Counted from the stretch's first letter, positions 1 through 11,146 are shown. The stretch is 64,000 nucleotides of DNA from Pachyseris speciosa (GCA_016490735.1 JAEMWC010000126.1:592501-656500), one strand, 5' to 3'. The notes: a model not told the origin generated them from the letters alone. Numbers and translations are program-made.

Positions 1-517
1 TTTTAACCCCTCCCCTCCCACTCTTCCCCCCCCCCCCAAAAAAACTCACTTTTAGCAAAAAAAAAAACTTGTTGGGTGGTTACAATTTGTCAGACAAATC
101 CGGAAATGTCGGTTTGAAGTCACATGATAAGGTAATTTTCCGAAAAACCTTTTCGGAAATTGTGGACAACCTCCAGAGGTAGTCCTCATTTTCCGTTAGG
201 AACGGAATTCCGGAAATTTCCTTACCATTTGCGCGAATCGTTCCGTATCCAGAGCCTTTTACGCCAGAACGAGTGAGTGTGCATGACGGAACGCCTGGCA
301 GTAAATGGTAAGCGTCAATCTCATCCAGTTGGTCAGTAAATTCGGAAAATCGCTTACCATTACTCAACGATCATTCCATCCGGAACCGGAATTTTCTCAA
401 AAATGGTAAGCACCCATGGTCTCCATACATTTTCTTTTGTATAAGAAAACCTTAAGATTTTGTAAATAAAATGAAGGTTACTGGTGAACTCAAATTTTAT
501 GCTCATTTAAAATACAG
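1..517. other. Intron of gene A with TTACCATTTGC-type repeat
   Basis: No coding exon seen. It begins with a C-rich tract and a poly-A stretch, followed by sequence with repeated short motifs around ttaccattt and tccggaa, in both orientations. The same block precedes the matching exon of gene C (about 40225-40741) and resembles the ttaccatttgcc-bounded element at 12868-13147, so it is probably an old DNA-transposon derivative inside an intron. The left edge of the duplicated block lies outside the window. Confidence 0.5.
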
Positions 518-793
518 GCCCTCCAAGGTTTCCCGGGTATCCTCCTAATCAACTGACTGGCTTTATGGGCAAAGAAGCAAAATTGCAGTGTGACGTCATA
601 GGTCACCCCACCCCTGAGGTTAAATGGACCAGATCTCCCCAGGCACCCCTCCCTCAGGGACGCTCTGAGGTGACGAAAGGTAGCCTTTTTATCAACAACA
701 CGGAAAGCGTTGACGGAGGTTTGTACATATGTACTGCAACGAACAGATATGGAATGATCCTTCATGGAACCTTTCTGAAAGTCAAATCAGTTG
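518..793 (+). CDS. Gene A: canonical Ig (I-set) domain exon
   Basis: A single exon encoding one immunoglobulin domain of a modular surface protein. The acceptor is ag at 516-517 and the donor gtaagtg starts at 794. Both boundaries are phase 1: two bases complete a split codon before CCT at 520, and one G is left over at 793. The B-strand cysteine sits in AKLQCDVIG, the tryptophan in EVKWTR, and the F-strand cysteine in GLYICTATNRYG, so it is a complete I-set fold of about 92 residues. The matching exon in gene C (40742-41017) differs by about two bases, one giving V to I. The upstream exons of gene A lie left of the window. Function is inferred as an extracellular adhesion or recognition module; the ligand is unknown. 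Confidence 0.88.
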
Positions 794-1414
794 GTAAGTG
801 AAATTCAGTGATAATGACAAAAGTCGGTATTTATTGATGTCGTCTCTTCGATGATCATGAGATGAGCAATTATACCTGCAGAGGGGAGCTCATGGTACAG
901 TTTAATCCTTAATTAGTTCCAGTATTTGCCTTTTTCCTGCGCTAACTCCTGTGCGAAACAGTGACGGACGGAATAAGCGAGCGAGAACATAGCTAGGGAA
1001 ACAAATACAAACAAAGAGACGAAAACTACCCTAAAAGCTCTATTAAGCCCCCCCCCCCCCCCCGCCCCCCTTCCGCCCTCCCCCTCCCTTTTGGGACATG
1101 AAATTTTGTAATTAGTCCTCTTGCCTAGCCACCTTGATGTGGTCCAATTGGTTTGTTTTTAAGTAAATATACACTCAAACACGTAATACTGTTGGCTGCT
1201 CTTTATAAGATAATAAGATTTCACTGTAGTGTCTAAGATTTGAAATAAGCTCCCCCTCTCTATTAAGCCCCCCTCTCTAATAAGGCCCCCGTTAATGAGA
1301 CCTGAAATTAAATAAGCCTCCCGGGGGCTTAACAGAGCTTTTACGGTATAAGCAACTATCGAACACAGACGAAAATGTCAGGATTTTAAACACTTGCCTT
1401 AATTATCTTCTCAG
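794..1414. repeat. Intron with C-rich MITE (about 1029-1350)
   Basis: The intron between two Ig exons holds a palindromic element. Its left end reads cctaaaagctctattaagcc followed by a C run, and its right end (ggggg cttaacagagcttttacgg) is the inverse. The same element is in the matching intron of gene C (about 41281-41592) and a third copy lies near 39540-39885. It looks like a non-autonomous DNA transposon that spread in this family's introns before the recent duplication. Confidence 0.55.
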
Positions 1415-1687
1415 AACCACCTGTCTTCTCACTAAGACCGTCAGCGACAGTTACTCTACCTAAAACCGGTTCCTCGGTTCGAGTCAACTGTTCCGCCAAA
1501 GGATCGCCCTTACCCGAGGTCACGTGGTACAAGAATAACATAAGCATGCAAGTTATCAAGTACGCCACAAAAGAGGAGGTGATCAGCGAGCTCGTGATTG
1601 ATCAGTTTCAGCCCTCGGACCAGGGAACTTACACGTGCGTTGCAAGTAATGTGTACAACAATACAGCGGAGACAAGTTCAAACATAG
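1415..1687 (+). CDS. Gene A: third Ig domain exon
   Basis: Exon encoding a complete Ig domain that follows the 518-793 exon. The acceptor tctcag ends at 1414 and the donor gtgagg starts at 1688; both junctions are phase 1 (AA completes a codon, a single G is left at 1687). The hallmarks are RVNCSAKG with the B-strand cysteine, EVTWYKNN with the core tryptophan, and DQGTYTCVASNVYN with the F-strand cysteine. It is about 91 residues long. The gene C counterpart is 41659-41931. The reading frame is intact. Like its neighbours it is a symmetrical 1-1 module that can be added or lost without breaking the frame. Confidence 0.87.
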
Positions 1688-1995
1688 GTGAGGCATTATA
1701 TCTTTTTTCCGATGAACTGACCTTAAAATCAGCCAGGTCCTTCTTAACTGACTTAATGTTCTACAGAAGGCCATTTATTTCATGAATTTCCATGTGAGTT
1801 ACCTGCAGCTTGACAGCAGTTCTTGGTTGAGTGAGGTCAGTCTTCGATGCAGTTACCACACAATGCAATAAAAACACAAAATACACTCCTGGAGTTTAAT
1901 TTTTCAGTCATTTGAATCCTTTAAGTAGACCTTACGTACTTCACGTTTCTCTAAAACGCATTGCGGCATAAAACACAATAACAAACCAAATTCAA

Positions 1996-3248
1996 TACCG
2001 TAGAATTCCTAAAGTAACGGTCCCCGTTTCGAGTTTAGCAGGCCCAAGGGGCCGTTACTTTCGGTTAGGCATTACTTTCGGATGGTTAAAAAACGGTTGT
2101 AATTCGGCAGTCGTTTCACACAAAGAGGACACGTACGTAAGGTGATATTAAAAGGTTATTCCGGTTAGGCATGCCGGTATAGACTACCCACAAGAACAAG
2201 CAAAATGTAACAAAAAAGGTCCCAAAAGTTCGTAGTGATAGAGAAAAGTAGTGTTTGTATTACACCGCAACCAGCTTTTGGTGAGGCCTGAAGAAGAAAC
2301 ATGCATGTTTCTGCGCTCCATTGACGGTACGTTAAATCTCTCATTGTTAAAGTTCACCCAAATTAAGACAATTTCTCACCCGATTTTTTGTGTACACGAC
2401 GTAGTTACGATATTATTAGGGTCCAAAGAATTTCACACGTCTTAGTTACCTAATGTAATGTTGATACAAATTGAACGCGGTAATAACGCCTACTGTTAAT
2501 CATTTCACTGTAAATGATAAAGAGAAGACATTTTTAGCGTTTCAGTGACTCCCGTTCCGTTAAATACTTTAATCAAAACTATAACAAAATTCTCGTACGT
2601 GATTGGTTATCAGCAGCCCGATTTGACAGTGTACGCGTCATGCTTATAATTGGACAGTGTAATATGACAGTTTACGCATCATGCCTGTGTAATTGGCCAT
2701 GGAAAGTACTCGTCATTTTGCGCCCGCTGTTGTTCTGCATTTTGTCGAGTAAACTGTTACGCCAGTTTTCAGAATCCATAACGGCGTGTAAACATTTGAC
2801 GCTCAAAATTAACCGATGGCTAGTTCGTTTCTCAAATTTTGTCATAGTTTTGATTAATTGGTAACTGGACTTCGTGTCGTCCAATTCTGTCTCTAGTCAC
2901 ACTCGTGATTAACAATCGCGATCGTCCGATTTTATAAATCACTCGTATGATTACAGACCGTATTGGACTCCACTCGGACCTGTTACCATTATTAATTACA
3001 TTGTAAGTCATTGAAATTAGAGATAGTTTATTCCAGAGGATGGTGTTATAGAGCCAAAAGTGCTGTTGGAAGCATAACACCAAACACAACACGGTATTTT
3101 GTTACTGTTGGGTGGTTATATTCATAGGGCCGCTACTTTCGGGGGGATCCTTACTTTCGGAGTTCAATACGAAGGTAAAAAATTAACGTTACTTTCGGGG
3201 AGCGGTTACTTTCGGGCGGACCGTTAATTTCGGATTAATTCTACGGTA
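1996..3248. mobile_element. DNA element with TACCGTAGAATT inverted ends
   Basis: The left end taccgtagaatt is matched in inverted orientation by aattctacggta at the right end. Beyond the ends, the motif ttactttcgg or its complement recurs several times near both termini, as subterminal transposase-binding repeats do in non-autonomous DNA transposons. There is no convincing ORF. The same element is present in copy B (42431-43689), so it was in place before the segmental duplication. A target-site duplication is not obvious. Confidence 0.55.
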
Positions 3249-3342
3249 AGATACAACTAGAGGCAAAAAAGGGTGCACTTTTGTATGCACTTTTGTATTG
3301 GTATTGGTACTGGTATTGGTACTGGTATTGGTACTGGTATTA

Positions 3343-4272
3343 GTCAATCAATCAATCAATCAATATATTTAACGTGGTCAGTATACTTAGCTAAAAAGCT
3401 AGTTTACAGGTACGCCACGAAATAAAAAGAGAAAAAAGAAATTATAAGAGCCTTTTGAAGGTGTATAAGTTTGCATAAATTAAGATAAAAACTAACTTAT
3501 ATTAAAATATAAGAATTTAACAATGTGTAACTAAGTAAAATGTATAAAAAATGTGATCATAAAAAGCAGTAAATACAATTAAGAATAGATCCTCATCGCA
3601 CTCAGAGTCCCGTGAGATCTAATGTTCTTAAGTAGTTTTTAAAAGTAGTGTATGTTGGTATCTTTCGAGACTCGTCCGGTAAAGCGTTCCACAATTTCGA
3701 TGCAGCGTATCTCCATGATCTTAAGCCGAAGGTCCAGTATTGTGGTGCCCCTAAGGTTATAAGTGGAGCACCTTACTGTTATAAGATCACGTAAGTTTGT
3801 AGGTCCTGCATCGCTGGCTAATATCTTGAAAACAGTGGACAATATTTCCGCTAATCGCTGTTCACGAAGACTTGAGAGACCGATACGCTTACAAAGTTCC
3901 TCATAAGGCGAGGCACACTTATATATCTAAAATACACGTCTTTTCTTTATTTTTAAATGCCGCCTAGTAGTATTTAAATGCTCGTGGGGTGGAGATTTCC
4001 CTTCCACAGTCACTCCTTCCAAGTTGTATGGTCACTTTAAATTTAATATTAATTAGCCATTTATTATTTCTTCTATTCTATTTGTAATTTATTCTGTGTG
4101 GCAAGAAGATAATGCTTATCTCTAAAAACAAAACGGAGCGCACGTTTGTTCACCATCTCTAACTTGTCAGCTGACTTCTTAGTACAGAAGTGCCACGTTT
4201 CAGATTAGCAATTATTTATAAAGTGTGGTAGAATAAAAGCTTTATAAAGATCCCTTCTAGTCTCAAAAGGCA
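3343..4272 (-). pseudogene. LINE 3' fragment (reverse transcriptase C-terminus)
   Basis: Read on the minus strand, pieces of the non-LTR retrotransposon region downstream of the reverse transcriptase appear in shifting frames: RALRFVF, SLREQRLAEIL, TVFKILASDAGPTNL and then YNLRGTTILDLRLK. Stops and frameshifts interrupt it, so it is dead. The 3' end is an (ATTG)n tail at about 3343-3362, which sets the orientation and the insertion point inside a TTGGTA tract. It is absent from the corresponding place in copy B. Family assignment within LINEs cannot be made by eye. Confidence 0.65.
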
Positions 4273-4273
4273 A

Positions 4274-4380
4274 CAGTATTGGTATTGGTATTGGTATTGG
4301 TATTGGTATTGGTATTGGTATGGTATAGTATTGGTATTGGTATTGGTATTGGTATTGGTATTGGTATTGGTATTAGAGCG
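4274..4380 (+). repeat. TTGGTA hexamer tract
   Basis: About 16 near-perfect ggtatt units interrupted once. It is the remainder, in copy A, of the hexamer locus that has expanded to about 7 kb in copy B. Confidence 0.9.
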
Positions 4381-4942
4381 GTTTTCAATTGAGTGTCGAA
4401 AGTAATTATGGTTTTGCTTTGGTTTTGCATTACTTCGCTGTGTGATTGGCCAGCAAAACTCGCGCTACTTTCCCAACCAATGAGAAGGAAAACCAAAACC
4501 AATTGCGACTTGCACGCGCGTATTTTCAAGCGCTCTACGCCGGCTAGATGTAATTGCTTCGTATTCTGATTGGCTCATTACATTGCTTAGAGCGCTTTTC
4601 AATTGAGTGTCGTAAAACCAAAACCAAGGCAATTACTCTGACCAATCACAACAGACACAAACAGTGCAATGAACCAATCAGAAAACGAAGCAATTACATG
4701 CAGCCGGTGCAAAGCGCGGGAAAATGCATGCGTACAAGTCGCGATTAGTTTTGGTTTTGGCTCTTATTGGTTGAGAAAATGGCGCGAGTTTTTCGGGCCA
4801 ATCACAGGGCGAAGCAATGCAAAACCAAAGCAAAACCGAAATTACTTTCGACACTCAATTGAAAACTGCTCTACTTCTGCTGTGATTGATCAGAGTAATT
4901 GCTTTGGTTTTGATTTTACGACACTCAATTGAAAACGGCTCT
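4375..4942. mobile_element. Two interleaved MITEs with TTTTCAATTGAGTGTCG ends
   Basis: The motif ttttcaattgagtgtcg occurs forward near 4380 and 4596 and inverted near 4850 and 4918, in each case next to an agagc-like terminus. The sequence just inside the ends pairs 4375 with 4873 (gtcgaaagtaatt type) and 4590 with 4942 (gtcgtaaaacc type). The two elements therefore overlap as left-A, left-B, right-A, right-B. Element A is a long palindrome centred near 4624. No coding potential. Confidence 0.7.
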
Positions 4943-4976
4943 AGCATTAGTATTAGTATTAGTATTAGTATTCTTC

Positions 4977-4977
4977 C

Positions 4978-5060
<83 letters not shown>
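4977..5060. repeat. (TTA)n and (GTA)n microsatellites
   Basis: A run of tta/att units (about 4977-5012) is followed by a run of about 16 agt units up to 5060. The transposon at 5062 inserted at a TA in the second run. Confidence 0.9.
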
Positions 5061-5061
<1 letters not shown>

Positions 5062-5413
5062 CACCTTTTGCCTTTCATTAGTAGGGAATAAATTTTCATT
5101 AGCGCCAAAATACTGCTCATTAAAATTAAAGTATAATCAGTTTAGCTAAGAAACCAAACATTTCAATTTGCGCAATAGTCATTAAGGCTTTTTGCAAAGT
5201 GAATAAGATTCATTAAGGCCAATTTAAATAGCGTTTTAACGAAAACAACACTTTTTGATGCGAATGAAAATTCATTTCCATAGGGTTAATGTTCGATTGC
5301 GCGAATAAAATCATAATAAAAAAAGAGTTTTTTAATACAATGTATGTGACTGATCATCGCAGTTATGAACACTACTTAAGCAGTAGTGAAAATGAAGATT
5401 GAAAAAAAGTTCA

Positions 5414-5485
5414 GGCTTGTACGGGATTCGAACCCACGACCTCTGCAATACCGGTGCAGCGCTCTACCGACGGAGCTAACAAGCC
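5414..5485 (-). tRNA. tRNA-like gene, Thr(GGT)-type, inside the transposon
   Basis: Read from 5485 down to 5414 it folds as a 72-nt cloverleaf. The acceptor GGCTTGT/ACAAGCC has 7 pairs, the D stem is GCTC/GAGC, the anticodon stem CTGCA/TGCAG has 5 perfect pairs, and the T arm loop is TTCGAAT, so the B box is intact. The anticodon loop CCGGTAT would give GGT (Thr), but position 33 is C instead of the invariant T. That argues for a tRNA-derived repeat or pseudogene over a functional tRNA. A seven-T run follows within ten bases, like a Pol III terminator. Confidence 0.55.
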
Positions 5486-5657
5486 ATCTGGGAACTGGTC
5501 GTTTTGTTGGTTCGTAATATACCCGTGAGTGGTGAATATGTGAGAATGTATATTAATTATGAATATTAAGCATTTTTTTCTCACCGATTTCCCACGGATT
5601 TCTAAGGACATTTATATAGGAACCGAAACTGTACACTGTGAAACTCGTCTCGCAGGA

Positions 5658-6721
5658 ATGGAGCGCCGAGTGCGACGTAACCGTAGCCCAAACGAGCATT
5701 TCAGGAGGGCGTTTCAGGAAGATCCCCACGAAGACTACCTTTTGGTGACAGACATGTTAGGGGTGAACCGAAGCACAGCAAAAGCATTGTGGCTGCTTAT
5801 GTCCGAGAAAGACGTACTCATGAGAGACCACGTGGCGGTCGCAACAATGTGAAGGTAGATGATGAAAGCAAGCAGTGCCTTAATGAGATTGTCGATGAGA
5901 ACTGCTTGCTGACCTTGAGTGAAATTAACCAGGAGCTTCGAAGAAGACTACCAGCGAAGCCGTTCGTACACGACAGGACAGTTAGAAAAGCTCTTGACGG
6001 TATGCTGATACGCATCAAACTTGCAAGACCACCACCAGCTGACCGCAACAGGCCGGATGTCATCCGAAGGCGCGTTGAATATCCTAACTGGTTCATGACG
6101 AACGGAATTCTCCATCATTGCGTATTTAACGATGAATGCGGATACAATATTTGGACCGCAAGAAGCCATGGGCGAGCTAGAGTTGGTGAAAGGGCCTATA
6201 GACAAGTCCTCGGTCAGCGCGGGAGAAATGTAACAATGACATTGGCCGTGTGTCTTACCGTTGGCTTAGTCCATTACACTGTGCAAATTGATGGAATGAA
6301 TGCACGGCTCTTCAATGAGTTCTTGGTTCAAGCAAGACGGCAACTTAACCCGGAGGAGCTGGAATATACGATATATGATGGAGCTCCGGCCCATGGTAAT
6401 GCTGTTAACCCAGTAGCCAATACAGAGCTGAAGATGTTGCCAGCCTATAGCCCTTTCCTTAACATAGTGGAACAAGCAGTTAGTGCGTTCAAAGCGGCAA
6501 TAAAGGCAGAAATTTCAAGACCCACAGTTCAGCAACAGCTGAATGATCGGAAAGAGGCAAGATGGCGGGGGATTCCTCTGGGAGAGTACCGTCAACAAAT
6601 TCTTTTGAGAATAGGGAGAAGAAATACGAACACAATAACAATGACAAAATGTGCTCAGTGGTTTAGGTTTATGCAAACCTATCTACCACGATGTCTAAAC
6701 GGAGAGCATATTGAAGGATGA
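5658..6721 (+). pseudogene. Tc1/IS630 (DDE_3-like) transposase with one frameshift
   Basis: Transposase that would cut and paste the 5062-6987 element. The N-terminal helix-turn-helix region (starting MERRVRRNRSP at 5658) and the catalytic part lie in different frames. The switch is at about 5786-5790, where one base appears to be missing ahead of VAAYVRERR. Downstream the frame is open to the stop at 6719-6721. The catalytic residues are D in VFNDECGYN, D in IYDGAPAH, and E in AYSPFLNIVEQAVSAFK, with 30 residues between the second D and the E. The C-terminus carries a short basic and aromatic tail. A single lesion suggests recent inactivation, or possibly a sequencing error. Confidence 0.75.
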
Positions 6722-7981
6722 AGCACAAATCTGTTTCATTATTATTACACTGTACCTTTGTTGTTACTGATTTTTTTTTTCTCGTTAACGAACATTAAGA
6801 TGATGCAAATGTTTGTTTATTCTCTTAACCTTTATGGGCCTTAATGACTGTTCTTCTCTTTGTAAAACGCCTTATTGATCACGCAAAAAATTAAAACGTT
6901 TGTTTATTTATCTGTAATGATTACATATTCATTGTAATGACTGACACTAATTAATATTTATTTTCTGGTAATGAAGGGCAAAAGGTGTAGTATTTGTATT
7001 GGTATTGGTACTGGTATTGGTATTGGTATAAGTATTGGTAATGGTATTACTGGTGTTGGCGTTGGCGTTGGCGTTGACATTGGCGTTGGCCTTGGCGTTA
7101 TACTGGGTATGATTTAAACGCCGCATTTTACACGTGCCGAATCTAATTCATAAATTATTTTTAATTATATTTTACCCGTAACACCAAAGTTTTACGCTAC
7201 ATGACATGCGCAAAGAAAACTGGCGGGAAGGAATTGCGGGTGTAAGAAAGCAATATGGCGGCTGTCGAGGATAGTATGTGTGGTTCGTGCTTCTCTCCAA
7301 CAAAGTATACGTGTTTGACTTGCGGAAATTTTTTTTGTATAAGATACTCTGTTTTTGAAGAAGACGAGGAAACACCGGGTTGAAAGGCAGGACGAAGTGT
7401 AGCATAACAAGAGAACAAACATACAGAAGCCGTCTTCTTCTTGCTAGCAGATGATGCACTGCCATCTGCATTATAAGTCGCCTTCTCCTGTTGGCGCGAA
7501 TGTTGTTTGAGAGGCATAAACGCCGCTAACGCAAAATGTCCTCCTTATCTTTGTCAGCTATATTGGCGGGAAACTTAGAGAGGAGTTTGGGAATGAAGCT
7601 GTCACTCGCACTCGGCAATTGAATTCGGCACAATTAAATGCGACGTTTAAATTGAATGCCGAACTTTTTTTAATTGAAGTCGACTTAAATTAGTATTAGA
7701 TTCGGCGCCTGTAAAATGCGACGTTTGAACCGGGCCTTACATTACCATTTAGTAAGAAATCGTTAACGTCCCAGCCTCTCTCTCTTTTCTCTTTTATCGC
7801 ACGTCGGCCATTCCTCAGAACACTTTTCTTTCGAGACTTTTGTGTGTTTCCTGGCTTCTAAATTCCCTGAACGGGAATTAGAAATATATATATATGTAAA
7901 TACCTTCGAAGCCATGAAAGCCGTAGAACAATATACTTATGGAACCATGGGTTCAAATGACCTGTCATTTTATTTTATTAG

Positions 7982-8152
7982 TCCTTCCCAACTGTGGTGA
8001 CCCGGGCAGGCCAGACAACGCCATTGTTATCAGCACGTATCACTGGGCAGGAGGGTATGTGTGGTACTACTGTCAACCAGGATATATCATGCTTGGTCCT
8101 GCAATCAGAATGTGTTTATCCAGCGGGCAATGGAGTGGAAAACAACCATCAT
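7982..8152 (+). CDS. Gene A: sushi (CCP) domain exon
   Basis: A 57-codon exon encoding one complement-control-protein module. The acceptor attag ends at 7981 and the donor gtaagc starts at 8153. Both junctions are phase 1; the last cysteine codon is split, with T here and GT at the start of the D8C exon. The four cysteines are in LPNCGDPG, WYYCQPGY, IRMCLSSG and PSC, with the usual W of the GQWSG motif. Sushi modules bind proteins or glycans in complement and adhesion molecules. Its position between the Ig array and D8C matches gene C. Confidence 0.88.
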
Positions 8153-11146
8153 GTAAGCGTTTGCTACTTGATAAATAATTGCTATTATCAAATATATACT
8201 AATCGTGCAATGCTTTTGAGTGGCATTCATTGAATATCCCACGAGTGACTTGTATTTTCTCTGTAAAGAAAAATACAAGCGACAAATAGCAAGTGGGATA
8301 TTTCCGATGATGGTGTACCACTTTTTAAGAATTGCGTAACTTTTTGACATTTTATATCCATAGAAAATACAGTGGCCGACACAATCAATGCGAAATAAAC
8401 GCAGGCTTTACGAACTGAGAGTTTCAAAATAAAACTCTTTGTAAATTTTTATGAATTAGAATTCATAACAAAGAACGCATGTGAAATAAAGTTAGTACAG
8501 TCAACAAACGCTCGCAAAATTCGTACTCAGTTTGAAACACTAAAACAGAGCAAAACATACAGAAAGTTTTACGTTAGGCAATTAAAATTCATGAAGCAAA
8601 ATGCAAAGAATGTGAATTAAATAAAACAAAGCTGTTATAGCCAAAGGTTTCCAAAATTTGTACTATATATATCGAGAGAACATATTGTCGAAAATTAAAA
8701 AGTTGGCTTGTGGTAAGACTTTATCAGACAGAAAAACACGGCTAAACTCTACTCCTGGATGTTGTCTGTCAATTATCCGACGATTCTCGTTGTGGACTTC
8801 ATGACTAGTATATTATTTATTTATTTGTTTACTTATTTATTTATTTTCTTTCTTTCAATCTGCTTGTTTGTCCTAGACATCGGTCTCACGCACTGAGGAC
8901 AATTTCTCACGCCTGATTCATAAATCCGCATAACTTGCTCTTTAACACATGAACAACAATTCCCCCGCAAAAATATAATGTTCCAATAAACGGCGATTTA
9001 TGTCGAGTTTGAGTCCTAACAGTATCACAACGCGCTCAGTCAAAAGTCGCATTTCAGTTTGCATTTGAGGGATTGGAAACTAGCTTTGGAAGTGTTCAGA
9101 AGTGGTCGAAACATCTTCGGATATTTTCGGTAGCGATAGGAAATCTTCGAGAAATCGTTGGAAGTCGCTGGAACGTTTACGGATATCCCGGTCGCGAGGA
9201 GGCGAAAATCTCACGCATTTGACTTAGAAAAAGTTGGCAGGAAATCCGTTGTATTCGACGGTATCACACCCAACCTTCCCATCTTGGACTGCGATCGTAT
9301 TCCCGCCGAAGTTAAGAAAGGTTGGGTCTAATACCGTCGACTAGACAACGGCTTTCTTGTATTCTGATTGGCTCTATTTTCTATTGCATTTTATAAAAAT
9401 TATTAGCTAGATACCATGTATCACCATGTAACATTGTGATCCATTTTCACAGGGCAAATAAAGTTTTTTTTTTATTATCCTCATCATGTCTAGCCCCCTG
9501 AGAAAATTTTCCGAGCAGTTAATGTTCAGCTTATAGCAAGTCTCACTTTCATTTAAGTTTATTGAAATACCGCAAAAGTTTCTGAACTCAACTGAAAAGA
9601 AAATTAATAGAAAAACTGAATTCAACAACAAGTGTCACAAGTCTGTAGATATCCTCACGGGCCAGACTATTAAAAAACTGCTTCAGCTTAAGTTTACAGC
9701 AGCATTCACTATTGAAAATCTTTCGAGGAATCTGCTTTTTTTCTTTTAACTAAAAAATTGTCACACATTGAAATGTTCTTTTAACTACACTCGTTACAAT
9801 GTATCATGATGTCATCATCAGCTTCAAACTTTCAATTCTCACAACTTTAATACGATCTGTTGTAAAAATTAGAAGAGACGCTGTTCTCCATTGTTTTTGG
9901 TATTCTGTTCGGCCACGAGTCTAGTCTGAGTGCCACGCATCAGAAACATTTCTTGGAGTATAACCTGGATTACACCATGCTTATCCGGCCTCAGGTATCT
10001 TGTTTCCGACCAGTTTTGGTAAGACAATGCACCATTTCATGAAAATAAACTGAAAATGTGTCTTCATCTCGATCAACTTCTCACACGGCGCCGTTGTTTG
10101 AATAGAGAACAAACTCGCTTCCTTTGCCTGGAACTCGTTGCAACACATTGAAAGGTTAACGCCCCCTTTTATTTCGTTTATTTCATGTCATCGACAAATA
10201 TTTACTTTTGGTTTATCAAGGGAGTTGATAATGTAAATTGGATTCGCTCTGGCGAACCAAACGCTCGAAACGTCACCTTTTTGAATCCCTGTACGGTGGT
10301 TATTTTACATTATCAACACCGTTGCGAAACCAAATTTTCGTGTTTCAATCCCTCACCTACTCAGTACCACAGTATCGTTAGAAACTAACCCCCTTTATTC
10401 AAGTGTTTACTTTTATCGGTATCCCCTTTCACTGCGTTCCTTTCGAATTATCTCACTTTTTTGTCCAAATTCTCAATTATGTGTCGTAGATTTTTTAATA
10501 AAACAATTATTCTAGACTGGCTTGCTTAGACTGCGAGCAGCCTCTCATTTTTCTTTTGCGTCACTGTAAAATGCGATAACGCGCGAGGAGCGAGTGGCGA
10601 AGCCGCGAGGAACGAGGCGGAACCCGAGCGAATCAATCTCTCCTCTTTTTTTGTCAGTAATTGACATAATTTTAATTAACTTCTCGCGCGCCCCGCATGG
10701 CTCTCAGGAACAAAGGACGACCGCTCGGGGTCTAGTCTTGCTGGATAATTATGTAGTGTTTACTAAATAGGCAAGAGTGTTTTATCAAGTTTAAAACACG
10801 AGGTGCAGCCAAGTGTCTTAGAACTTGATTTTTAAAAAAGGCTTTACTGTACATTTATCCATTCTTACACTAAAATTTAGAATTTGGGCTATTTTGGCCT
10901 AAATAAATAATGTAAAATTTAGCATTTTCTTTATCAGATATGAAGGCATTCATTAAAAATTAATTTCTTTTGTAATTTCTTCACGAATTAATAATGAGCT
11001 TTTTAAGAAATGATAAATAGCTGACTGCCTCGATTATTTATCATTTCATATCCAGCGCCTCATCAGCTCGTCGAATAATTGTTAAATAAGATAATAAAAC
11101 ACAGCATGATACGACATATCAGCCTGGATTATTTCATATTTTTCAG
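8153..11146. other. Intron of gene A with several hairpin repeats
   Basis: No exon seen. It contains a hairpin at about 8233-8310 (atatcccac to gtgggatat), a palindrome at about 9247-9352 (ccgttgtattcgacggta with its inverse), a hammerhead-like motif inside an inverted repeat (10224-10317), a cttgatttt/aaacacgag repeat (10750-11000) related to 31010-31260, and an aaatgataaata palindrome (about 11006-11048). All recur in the matching intron of gene C (52071-55028). Confidence 0.6.
10224..10317 (+). ncRNA. Degenerate hammerhead-like motif in a hairpin
   Basis: An inverted repeat (gttgataatgtaaat at 10224 and its inverse ending at 10317) encloses ctggcga (10249-10255), cgctc, gaaa and cgtc. This is the order of a type I hammerhead ribozyme core. 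Here the first core box reads CTGGCGA, not CTGANGA, so the copy is probably inactive. The gene C copy (about 54100-54200) keeps CTGACGA. Confidence 0.35.

Larger units (their letters stand above)
5062..6987 (+). mobile_element. Complete Tc1/IS630-type DNA transposon
   Basis: The terminal inverted repeats are 5062-5080 (caccttttgcctttcatta) and 6969-6987 (its inverse with one mismatch). Both are flanked by TA (5060-5061 and 6988-6989), the target duplication expected of the Tc1/mariner/IS630 superfamily. Both subterminal regions contain several cattaa/taatg motifs. The element is 1926 bp, carries one transposase gene with a DDE catalytic core, and also holds a tRNA-like gene on the opposite strand. 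It lies in the hexamer locus of copy A and is absent from copy B, so it is younger than the duplication or was lost from copy B. Confidence 0.85.
1688..7981. other. Large intron of gene A, a transposon landing zone
   Basis: No host exon was found in this 6.3 kb between the last Ig exon and the sushi exon. It holds, in order, a DNA element with ttactttcgg motifs (1996-3248), a short TTGGTA hexamer tract, a LINE 3' fragment, two interleaved MITEs, short trinucleotide repeats, a Tc1/IS630-type transposon, a second hexamer tract ending in GTTGGC units (about 6990-7100), and unique sequence up to the sushi exon. The equivalent intron of gene C (41932-51899) has the same framework, but the middle is a 7.2 kb hexamer satellite. 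Confidence 0.7.

Noticed and set aside
80..367. 95-codon minus-strand ORF, also at 40310-40597
   Set aside because: Lies in a repeat-derived intron segment; kept in both copies only because the duplication is recent. No domain.
490..765. Minus-strand ORF opposite the gene A second Ig exon
   Set aside because: Antisense shadow of a well-supported Ig exon with splice sites and domain hallmarks on the + strand. The same shadow appears opposite 40742-41017.
7172..7517. Three overlapping minus-strand ORFs
   Set aside because: Mutually overlapping frames in intron sequence; no matching frames at the equivalent copy B position, and no domain.
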